From SB11 sp035906255 (lineage in GTDB: Bacteria > Bacteroidota > Bacteroidia > UBA8524), in contig JAMIFM010000011.1 in assembly GCA_035906255.1 (NCBI GenBank), positions 123,450 through 187,449 of the forward strand: a stretch of DNA of 64,000 nt, given 5' to 3'. Under the pieces are notes generated by a model. It searched no databases and was not told where the DNA came from. It saw only the letters and a list, made by a program, of their open reading frames with translations. The position numbers and the translations under genes are program-made. This document shows, in pieces, positions 1 through 6,076 of the stretch; the first letter of the stretch is position 1, and the number at the start of each line of letters is the position of its first letter.

Positions 1-9
1 TCTGCCATT

Positions 10-861
10 CTATTTGTACTTAGGTCTTATTATATCATTGGCAATTTTTAAAGCGTTTTTATTATTAGTTGCCATTAGAAAATGATACATTGTTGAGTTT
101 TTTGAGTTTCTTAATCTAAACGGTTTTGATACAAACTCAAACACCGTCAACAATTTCTCCGTATAAAGAGAATGTATTTTTTCTATTGCGTTATTTTCTT
201 TGTTGATGATTGATGTTTCTTCTCCAAATAAGTTGAATGATGTTGACGTTCTGTAAAACTTATCATATACCACTTTTTGCGGCACACCCAAAAAATTTTC
301 TAATTTTTTCAACCACGCTTCACTAATATCTCCATTCTTTTTTAAAAGCCGATTTGCCCCTACTCCTGTCGGAACCAAAATCCATAAATCAACCCCCAAT
401 CCCGTCAACTCCTCTAGTGATTTCCAGTTTATTTGCATTCCAAAAGGATCAATAAAACAAAGTACCTTGTAAATCTCTTTCTTCTTACTTTTTTCTTTCA
501 AGAAATTAGCCATTGCAACCAACTTTTCATTACAATCTTTTGAAACAACATAGGCATTCTTAGTTGGAAAATCATTCTTGATTTTTAGTTCTAACGTTTT
601 CGCTTTGGCTACATCTAATTCCACAAAATAATATATATCAAATGAGCACGGTTCATCAATAGATAAAATTTTGCTCGATGCCCCTTCAATGATTTCATCT
701 TCCGTGCCTTCTTTTACAATTTCACCAGTACCGGCAAATCCATCAAAATATATTGTTTTCCAATAGGGACGTTCTTTCATGATTTGTAAATATGCCTTAG
801 CGTAATCGTAGACTATTCTAATTTTTTGTCCAGTCCAGTCTCCTCCAAATTGATTCTTCAT
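10..861 (-). CDS. tcmP: Three-Cys-motif partner protein (TcmP family)
   Basis: A 283-residue protein that I recognise as the TcmP family. The N-terminus has the family's GGDWTGQK and a YFDGFAGTGE stretch around residues 39-48, which looks like a Rossmann/methyltransferase-like glycine loop. A CFIDPFGMQINW segment lies near residue 135. The biochemical role is not established. In other genomes TcmP genes sit beside a Gp37/Gp68-type (DUF5131) gene carrying three Cys motifs; that partner is not in this window, but only nine bases are visible past the TAG stop. It starts 24 bases after the stop of the HTH-S24 regulator gene on the same strand, so the two are probably one operon. This pair is AT-rich and has the feel of accessory, possibly phage- or defence-related, cargo. 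Confidence 0.82.
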   Translation of the reverse strand: MKNQFGGDWTGQKIRIVYDYAKAYLQIMKERPYWKTIYFDGFAGTGEIVKEGTEDEIIEGASSKILSIDEPCSFDIYYFVELDVAKAKTLELKIKNDFPTKNAYVVSKDCNEKLVAMANFLKEKSKKKEIYKVLCFIDPFGMQINWKSLEELTGLGVDLWILVPTGVGANRLLKKNGDISEAWLKKLENFLGVPQKVVYDKFYRTSTSFNLFGEETSIINKENNAIEKIHSLYTEKLLTVFEFVSKPFRLRNSKNSTMYHFLMATNNKNALKIANDIIRPKYK

Positions 862-885
862 GGTGCAATCAAAAGTAATTTAAGT

Positions 886-1605
886 CTAATCCCATGCAAT
901 ATCGGCAAAACTCATGTTCATCACATACCGCCATACTTCTTTCACATTGCCTACTTCTACTTCAAACGGTTTGTATAATGGGTTTAGCGAGCATAACAAC
1001 AACTTACCGTCAGCTTTTATGTGGTTATAGGCTGTTTTAAACACTACCCCTTCGTTTTCGGTAAGTATAATATACGATAGACCGTCCTTCACACGTGTCC
1101 AATCGTCCAAATACTCACCCACCACCCAACTTTTATCTTTTATGGGCAACATACTATCACCATCTACCTGAAAAACGCGGTATTTCTTATCCCTGTCCAA
1201 AAAAGGCAAGTTGGCAAGCGGCAGTTCACCCACAAACTCAGGGTCAGCATATCCGGCCAAATAACTGGCTTTTGCCCGTTGTGTAACTACCTCAATATTA
1301 TCACGGTTCTCATTATTTACAGTGGTAGCCAGCACACGCAGCTTATTACCCTGCACGTAATAATCCATGCCCCTGTCAAGCTCACTCAATTGTTTTTCAG
1401 ATAAACGCTCCAGCTCTACCTTTACCATCGTATCTATCGTAACATTATAGTACTCCGAAAAGCGGATAAGCACTTCAAGGTCGGGTTGTATTTGCAGCTC
1501 ATACCCTGCCAAACTCGAGCGGTTTAGCTTCACAGCATCCGCTACCTCTTGTTGGGTGCGGCCTTTGCGTTTTCTTAGCAGTTTTAAATTTTGGTGGATA
1601 TACAT
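886..1605 (-). CDS. HTH XRE-family regulator with S24 (LexA/CI-like) peptidase domain
   Basis: Residues about 1-65 form a Cro/CI helix-turn-helix (LKLLRKRKGRTQQEVADA is typical of helices 1-2). Residues about 110-235 form an S24 LexA-like domain: DGDSM supplies the nucleophilic Ser, and the Lys in the later VVFKTAYN segment would be its partner. Proteins of this design repress until self-cleavage is triggered, but RecA-dependence is not shown here. I chose the ATG at 1605; an in-frame GTG at 1638 would add 11 residues unlike the family N-terminus. A perfect 14-bp palindrome lies 58 bases upstream and is a plausible operator. The gene is the first of an operon with tcmP, so it probably controls both. 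Confidence 0.85.
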   Translation of the reverse strand: MYIHQNLKLLRKRKGRTQQEVADAVKLNRSSLAGYELQIQPDLEVLIRFSEYYNVTIDTMVKVELERLSEKQLSELDRGMDYYVQGNKLRVLATTVNNENRDNIEVVTQRAKASYLAGYADPEFVGELPLANLPFLDRDKKYRVFQVDGDSMLPIKDKSWVVGEYLDDWTRVKDGLSYIILTENEGVVFKTAYNHIKADGKLLLCSLNPLYKPFEVEVGNVKEVWRYVMNMSFADIAWD

Positions 1606-1662
1606 TTGTACACTTGTTGATAACTTGGTTGTGTGCACAAATTTCTTAATGTTTTTTAAATA

Positions 1663-1676
1663 AACAAAATTTTGTT
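1663..1676. promoter_or_regulatory. Perfect palindrome, candidate operator of the HTH-S24 regulator
   Basis: AACAAAATTTTGTT reads identically on both strands. It lies 58 bases upstream of the chosen start of the HTH-S24 gene, in an AT-rich region, where an autoregulatory operator would be expected. AT-rich palindromes occur by chance, so this is inference from position and symmetry. Confidence 0.4.
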
Positions 1677-1810
1677 CAAAAAATAAACTGATTAAGTATT
1701 AACAAAACATACAGAAGACCAACATTAACGATTATTTAACGTTTAGCCATTAAAAAAGTGAAAAGTTAATACACATCGGCGTAATCTTAACAATTTTTTT
1801 AATAAAACTA

Positions 1811-1841
1811 TTGCGTGAGACTAAAAGCCGTGGTATTTTTG
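1811..1841 (+). promoter_or_regulatory. Bacteroidota-type promoter of the candidate sRNA
   Basis: TTG at 1811-1813 and TATTTTTG at 1834-1841 are separated by 20 bases, matching the Bacteroidota primary-sigma pattern (TTG around -33, TAnnTTTG around -7). Another complete copy with the same 20-base spacing occurs at 18282-18312. Transcription would begin near 1846. Confidence 0.6.
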
Positions 1842-1845
1842 TACC

Positions 1846-1931
1846 AGCTTTTCCAATCCGTCGGGAGACGGGACATAAGCAATGCAATTGATAGGGCTGC
1901 ACTTGTTAACTCAAGTGCGGCCATTTTTTTT
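1846..1931 (+). ncRNA. Candidate small RNA (~85 nt) of unknown family
   Basis: A promoter-like element ends at 1841 and a strong intrinsic terminator ends at 1931, with no open frame of note between them. The first hairpin is CCGTC (1858-1862), GGGA loop of GNRA type, GACGG (1867-1871). After a single-stranded linker of about 23 bases comes the terminator hairpin, with 11-bp arms at 1895-1905 and 1912-1922 and eight T. The RNA would end about 170 bases before nfeD, which has its own -7 element, so a leader role is unlikely. I do not recognise 6S, SRP, tmRNA or a known riboswitch in it. Confidence 0.5.
1895..1931 (+). terminator. Intrinsic terminator of the candidate sRNA
   Basis: Arms GGCTGCACTTG (1895-1905) and CAAGTGCGGCC (1912-1922) pair with one G-T wobble around a 6-base loop. 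They are followed by A and eight T. No coding gene ends upstream on this strand, which is why an RNA gene is proposed. Confidence 0.75.
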
Positions 1932-2101
1932 ATACAAACCCCTAATTTACAAGCCTTTTCAACTGTTACCGCACCACTCTTACCCTAATTTGCTATCAGC
2001 AGCCTCATTCACTCCCAATATAAAATCATTATTACCTGCTTAGTTATTTAACCCTGTATAGCTCCAAAATCAGTATATTTGCTAAAATCACCTCACCAAC
2101 C
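1932..2101. other. Spacer between sRNA terminator and nfeD
   Basis: The 1639-2101 gap contains the palindrome, the sRNA unit and this remainder. In the remainder only the -7 element of nfeD (2074-2081) stands out; I see no other gene or repeat. Confidence 0.5.
2074..2081 (+). promoter_or_regulatory. -7 element (TAnnTTTG) upstream of nfeD-floA
   Basis: TATATTTG matches the Bacteroidota -7 consensus and ends 20 bases before the nfeD start codon. No good TTG is present at the usual -33 distance. Confidence 0.5.
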
Positions 2102-2569
2102 ATGAACATTGCCATAATTATCTTGCTAATTCTTTTGGGCATTGCATTATTGGTATTAGAGCTTTTGGTGGTGCCGGGCGGCATATTAGGCATATTGGCT
2201 TTTGGTATGATGGGCTTCGGTGTGTTTGAGGTATATAAATTATACGGTACAACCGCAGGCCATATTAGTGTTGTAGCAACTCTTATAGTTACAACAGGTA
2301 TCATTTACTACAGTTTAAAATCGGGGGCATGGAAACGACTGGCTCTAAAGGATGAACTTGACGGTAAAATGAATACTATTGACGAAGATTTGGTGAAGGT
2401 GGGAACAAGCGGCATTACTATTTCAGAATTGAGACCAATGGGTAATGCGTTGTTTGGTGATGAAAAATATGAGGTGAGCAGTGAGGGTGGTATTATTACA
2501 GCCCACACTCCTATTGAGGTTTATAAGATTGAAGATAACAAGATATACGTTCGTAAAACAGAAAATTAA
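2102..2569 (+). CDS. NfeD-like membrane protein
   Basis: A 155-residue NfeD-family protein of the short type. The N-terminal half is membrane-spanning: a leucine/isoleucine-rich segment at residues 2-20, a VPGGILGILAFGMMGFGVF segment near 25-45 typical of NfeD, and a third span near 55-72. The C-terminal ~60 residues should form the OB-fold domain (VKVGTSGITISELRP, then a beta-rich tail). It lacks the ClpP-class protease domain of long NfeD proteins. NfeD proteins are known partners of SPFH/flotillin proteins, and floA follows 12 bases later in the same operon, as in Bacillus. Confidence 0.85.
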   Translation: MNIAIIILLILLGIALLVLELLVVPGGILGILAFGMMGFGVFEVYKLYGTTAGHISVVATLIVTTGIIYYSLKSGAWKRLALKDELDGKMNTIDEDLVKVGTSGITISELRPMGNALFGDEKYEVSSEGGIITAHTPIEVYKIEDNKIYVRKTEN

Positions 2570-2581
2570 AACACCGATACT

Positions 2582-3556
2582 ATGGATATTATGATGATTT
2601 TTATTGCCGTTGCGGCAATCGTAGGTTTAATAATTTTTTCATATTTCATTCCCATCCGCTTATGGTTTACCGCCATTATATCAAATGTGCGGGTTAGCCT
2701 GCTGCAATTGGTGTTGATGCGTTTTCGTAAAGTTCCGCCATCGTTGATAGTAAATGCTCTTATCACCTCTACAAAAGCAGGCTTAAAAATTACCCCTAAC
2801 GAAATGGAAACCCACTTTTTGGCGGGCGGTAATGTAAACAATGTGATAAAAGCACTTATCTCAGCCGATAAAGCTAATATTCCCCTTGATTTTAAGATGG
2901 CAACGGCTATTGACCTTGCCGGCCGTGATGTTTTTGACGCGGTAAAACGTTCGGTTGACCCTCGTGTAATCAACACCCCTCCTGTAGCTGCTGTGGCTAA
3001 AGATGGCATCCAGTTGATTGCCAAAGCCCGTGTAACAGTGCGTACCAACATACGTCAATTAGTAGGCGGTGCAGGAGAAGAAACTGTGCTTGCCCGTGTA
3101 GGCGAAGGTATTGTTACTACCATAGGTTCGGCATTGAACCACAAAGAGGTGATGGAAAACCCCGACCGTATATCGAAAGTGGTATTGGATAAAGGATTGG
3201 ATGCAGGAACTGCGTTTGAAATACTTTCGATAGATATTGCCGATATTGATATTGGCAGTAACGTGGGTGCTAAGCTGCAAACCGACCAAGCGGATGCTGA
3301 CTTGAAGGTTGCTAACGCCCGTGCAGAAGAACGCCGTGCTATGGCGGTAGCTGCCGAACAGGAATTTAAAGCCAAAATACAGGAAGCACGCGCCAAAGTA
3401 ATTGAGGCCGAGGCACAAGTACCGTTGGCAATGGCCGAGGCGTTTAGAAGCGGGAATTTGGGCATTATGGATTACTACAAAATGCAAAACCTGAAAGCCG
3501 ATACCGATATGCGCGAAAGCATTGCCCGCCCCGATGCCCAAAAGAAAGACAAGTAA
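2582..3556 (+). CDS. floA: Flotillin-like protein FloA (UPF0365/YqfA family)
   Basis: A 324-residue SPFH-type scaffold protein of the FloA family, close to the usual ~330 residues. A membrane hairpin or anchor covers residues about 3-25. The SPFH domain follows (VRVSLLQLVLMRFRKVPP is characteristic). An Ala/Glu-rich helical region lies at about 230-290 (ANARAEERRAMAVAAEQEFKA split over heptads), where flotillins oligomerise. FloA organises membrane microdomains and acts with NfeD. The upstream nfeD gene is 12 bases away and a strong terminator ends the operon at 3616. Confidence 0.93.
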   Translation: MDIMMIFIAVAAIVGLIIFSYFIPIRLWFTAIISNVRVSLLQLVLMRFRKVPPSLIVNALITSTKAGLKITPNEMETHFLAGGNVNNVIKALISADKANIPLDFKMATAIDLAGRDVFDAVKRSVDPRVINTPPVAAVAKDGIQLIAKARVTVRTNIRQLVGGAGEETVLARVGEGIVTTIGSALNHKEVMENPDRISKVVLDKGLDAGTAFEILSIDIADIDIGSNVGAKLQTDQADADLKVANARAEERRAMAVAAEQEFKAKIQEARAKVIEAEAQVPLAMAEAFRSGNLGIMDYYKMQNLKADTDMRESIARPDAQKKDK

Positions 3557-3584
3557 TTTTAAACACTTGAATATTAAGGATACG

Positions 3585-3616
3585 CACCCGACCTCAACAG
3601 GTCGGGTGTTTTTTTT
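3585..3616 (+). terminator. Terminator of nfeD-floA
   Basis: Ten-bp perfect arms CACCCGACCT and AGGTCGGGTG around loop CAAC, followed by eight T. It lies 28 bases after the floA stop. Confidence 0.92.
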
Positions 3617-3650
3617 ACTTTAAACAGATATTTAGTAGAATGCGGGTGAT

Positions 3651-3658
3651 TATATTTG
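3651..3658 (+). promoter_or_regulatory. -7 element upstream of dinB-like gene
   Basis: TATATTTG matches TAnnTTTG and lies 28 bases before the DinB-fold start codon, just after the floA terminator. Confidence 0.5.
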
Positions 3659-3686
3659 CTTTGTTCTTTTTCTTTAACTGTACTTT

Positions 3687-4223
3687 ATGATAATAACCCC
3701 TCCGGCAGCGCACGAAACTTTTGGCTTTTACGATCACTACATTAAAAAATTTGCTGCGGATACTGATTTATTTACAGCGTTAACAACCGCACATAATGGC
3801 ACACTTGCTCTGCTAAACCCCTTGAACGATGAGACTTTAAATTACCGCTACGCCGAGGGTAAATGGAGCATAAAAGAGATTTTACAACACCTTATTGATG
3901 CTGAACGCAACTTTGGTTTCAGAGCTATGCGTTTTGCAAGGGGCGAACAAAGCGTGATACCCGGTTACGATGTGCATACATTTGTTACTGCATCATTGGC
4001 TGATGCACGCACCAAAGATGATTTATTGCAAGAATGGGAATTGTTGCGCAACGCAACTATACTGCAATTTAAAACCTTTCAACCGTCGGTATTAGACCTA
4101 AGCGGACCTGCCCGTGATACCCAGTTATCAGTAAGGTCTATAGGTTTTTTAATAGCAGGACACGAAATGCACCATATTAACGTTATTAAAGAAAAGTACT
4201 TGATGCAACAACCAACATCATAA
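3687..4223 (+). CDS. DinB-fold (DinB/YfiT-like) metal-binding protein
   Basis: A 178-residue four-helix-bundle protein of the DinB/YfiT superfamily. The metal-binding histidines can be placed: His68 in the KWSIKEILQHLIDAER segment and the HxxxH pair at about 159 and 163 in GHEMHHINVIKEKY near the C-terminus. Members include thiol transferases (bacillithiol and mycothiol) and many proteins of unknown substrate; the sequence does not decide which. It stands alone between the floA terminator and DUF4145. Confidence 0.85.
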   Translation: MIITPPAAHETFGFYDHYIKKFAADTDLFTALTTAHNGTLALLNPLNDETLNYRYAEGKWSIKEILQHLIDAERNFGFRAMRFARGEQSVIPGYDVHTFVTASLADARTKDDLLQEWELLRNATILQFKTFQPSVLDLSGPARDTQLSVRSIGFLIAGHEMHHINVIKEKYLMQQPTS

Positions 4224-4230
4224 TATTCAG

Positions 4231-4238
4231 TAACTTTG
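4231..4238 (+). promoter_or_regulatory. -7 element far upstream of the DUF4145 gene
   Basis: TAACTTTG matches TAnnTTTG but lies about 160 bases before the DUF4145 start. If used, it would give an unusually long leader. The leader holds a short ATATCAA/TTGATAT hairpin around 4360-4381 and no motif I recognise. Confidence 0.35.
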
Positions 4239-4400
4239 CATAAACAGGTTAAACCCTGCTTTCAGAGGCACAAAATTAAACGTTCATTGTCAGTCCAAAA
4301 AAAATATAATTTTTACGTTCAACACGCAATAAAAAAGGTAGCACGTCGTTGCCCTTTAATATCAACCTTGTTTTGATATATTGCATAATAATTCCTTAAC

Positions 4401-5078
4401 ATGAAGTGTCCACACTGCCAATTAGAGGTTAACGCAACATTCAAAGAGATTAATATTGGTTACGAAACTGATGTGTACTGGCAAGCATTTGTAATGCACT
4501 GCCCTAATCCTGACTGCAAACGTATCATTATTGACCTTGGAAAAGGCGAACTGGTAAAAGACAGCAACGGAAACTCGTTGCGTAAAGGCATTATTTCACG
4601 CACTACCGTTATGCCATTCACATCGGGCAGGCCACCCGCACCCGAAGAAGTGGAAGAACTGTATGCACGTGATTATGAAGAAGCCTGCCTTACATTGGCA
4701 CAAAGCCCCAAAGCAAGTGCAGCACTTAGCCGCAGGTGCCTTCAAAACATATTACGGGAGAAAGCGGGGGTAAAAAAATCTAATCTTGCTAAAGAGATTG
4801 ACGAGGTAATTGATAACCGCACCCTTACTCCTGCCCTTGCCGAAAGTTTGCTTGAAATAAAGAGCATTGCCAACTTTAATATTTACTCCACAAAAAGTAC
4901 TGCCCCAGGTGAAATTGTTGACGCTGAACCTGAAGAAGCCGAGTGGATGCTGGATGTATTAGAGTTAATGTTTGATTTGTACTTTGTGCAGCCCGCTAAG
5001 TTGAAAGCAAAACGCGAAGCCTTGAATAAAAAACTTACCGATAGTGGTAAAAGCCCGTTAGGGGCTGCCTCTAAGTAG
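4401..5078 (+). CDS. DUF4145 domain-containing zinc-ribbon protein
   Basis: A 225-residue protein. The N-terminus has a zinc-ribbon-like arrangement: CPHC at residues 3-6 and CPNPDC at 34-39. The DUF4145 helical region follows at about 85-190, where ARDYEEACLTLAQSPKASAALSRR is typical (shown here only in part). DUF4145 occurs alone and as an accessory domain of restriction and helicase proteins; no function is established for the stand-alone form. It ends in a terminator shared with nothing else. The likely promoter is about 160 bases upstream. Confidence 0.82.
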   Translation: MKCPHCQLEVNATFKEINIGYETDVYWQAFVMHCPNPDCKRIIIDLGKGELVKDSNGNSLRKGIISRTTVMPFTSGRPPAPEEVEELYARDYEEACLTLAQSPKASAALSRRCLQNILREKAGVKKSNLAKEIDEVIDNRTLTPALAESLLEIKSIANFNIYSTKSTAPGEIVDAEPEEAEWMLDVLELMFDLYFVQPAKLKAKREALNKKLTDSGKSPLGAASK

Positions 5079-5093
5079 GTATATCCTTATTAA

Positions 5094-5132
5094 ACAAAAG
5101 AGCCCGATTACTTAGTAATCGGGCTCTTTTGT
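5094..5132 (+). terminator. Terminator after DUF4145 gene
   Basis: Nearly perfect inverted repeat, AAAAGAGCCCGATTACT and its complement, with flanking A and T runs. This makes it effective on both strands; the gene ending here is on the plus strand. Confidence 0.9.
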
Positions 5133-5203
5133 TTATGCCCAACCATTGTTTGTAAATCTTATATTTTTTCAGTGCCCAAAAAACAAGATGTGCGCTATAC
5201 ACC

Positions 5204-5211
5204 TATCTTTG
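5204..5211 (+). promoter_or_regulatory. -7 element upstream of terC
   Basis: TATCTTTG matches TAnnTTTG exactly and ends 19 bases before the terC start codon. Confidence 0.55.
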
Positions 5212-5230
5212 CGGCTGAATTAAACAACCT

Positions 5231-5989
5231 ATGGAAGAAATCTTCACCTCAGCAGGCATAATGGCCCTGATTACTCTTACCTTTCTTGAGGTAGTATTGG
5301 GTATTGATAACATTATCTTTATCTCAATAGTAACCAACAAATTACCAAAAGAAAAACAACCCCGCGCCCGCATGATAGGGCTTTCGCTGGCATTAATTTT
5401 CCGTATTGCCATGCTGTTAGGTATCACTTGGATTATGAAATTTGACACTCCTTTATTTACCATCAAAGATTTCCACTTTTTGGCACTTGATATTATGGAA
5501 TTCGGCTTTAGCGGACGCGATGCAATACTACTGGCTGGCGGTATCTTTTTGATAGCCAAAAGTACCAGCGAAATTTACGGTAAGGTAGAAGGCAAGGAAC
5601 ATGAGGTTTCTGTGAAAGGCAAAGGCATTAGCTTTAGCAGTATTATTGTACAGATTGTGATGCTGGATATTGTTTTCTCATTCGACTCTATTTTGACTGC
5701 TATCGGTATGACTGATAAAGTGATTTTGATGATTATAGCCGTTATTATCTCTATCATTATTATGATGATGTTTAGCGGTGCTATCAGTAAGTTTATCAAC
5801 GCCCACCCTTCGTTGCAGATATTGGCGTTGTCATTCCTTATTATGATTGGCGTTATGCTGATTGCGGATGCTTTCCACAACCACGTACCCAAAGGCTATA
5901 TTTATGCTGCCATCGTATTCTCACTAATTGTTGAGATACTGAATATGCGTATGAGGAAAAAAAACAACGGAGTAAGCGAGTCGCACTAA
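5231..5989 (+). CDS. TerC-family integral membrane protein
   Basis: A 252-residue TerC family membrane protein with about seven predicted spans. The family acidic motifs are visible: LEVVLGIDNIIF near residues 18-30 and MLDIVFSFDSIL near 140-152, the repeated D-N/D-S signatures thought to bind a cation. TerC relatives (Alx, MeeF, YkoY) export Mn2+ and help metalate secreted proteins; older literature links TerC to tellurite resistance. No tellurium or metal genes flank it. An Mn2+ role is inference from family. The plus-strand gene converges on the TonB receptor, with a shared hairpin between. Confidence 0.88.
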   Translation: MEEIFTSAGIMALITLTFLEVVLGIDNIIFISIVTNKLPKEKQPRARMIGLSLALIFRIAMLLGITWIMKFDTPLFTIKDFHFLALDIMEFGFSGRDAILLAGGIFLIAKSTSEIYGKVEGKEHEVSVKGKGISFSSIIVQIVMLDIVFSFDSILTAIGMTDKVILMIIAVIISIIIMMMFSGAISKFINAHPSLQILALSFLIMIGVMLIADAFHNHVPKGYIYAAIVFSLIVEILNMRMRKKNNGVSESH

Positions 5990-6013
5990 AAGTAATTCGG
6001 TTATCTTATAACA

Positions 6014-6061
6014 ACTACGGGGCAAAGAACTATTAATTAGTTCTTTGCCCCGTAGTGTTTT
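6014..6061. terminator. Bidirectional terminator between terC and the TonB receptor
   Basis: Nineteen-bp perfect arms (6014-6032 and 6038-6056, centred on TTAAT) containing GGGGCAAAGAACTA, with T-rich sequence after. It separates two convergent genes. Confidence 0.85.
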
Positions 6062-6076
6062 TGGGCTGTCCTTTCC

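Noticed and set aside
1095..1286. Plus-strand frame inside the HTH-S24 gene
   Set aside because: Opposite strand of a well-supported gene, Pro/His-rich translation without domain features.
5203..5892. Minus-strand frames within terC
   Set aside because: Shadows of a highly hydrophobic gene; no independent start signals.
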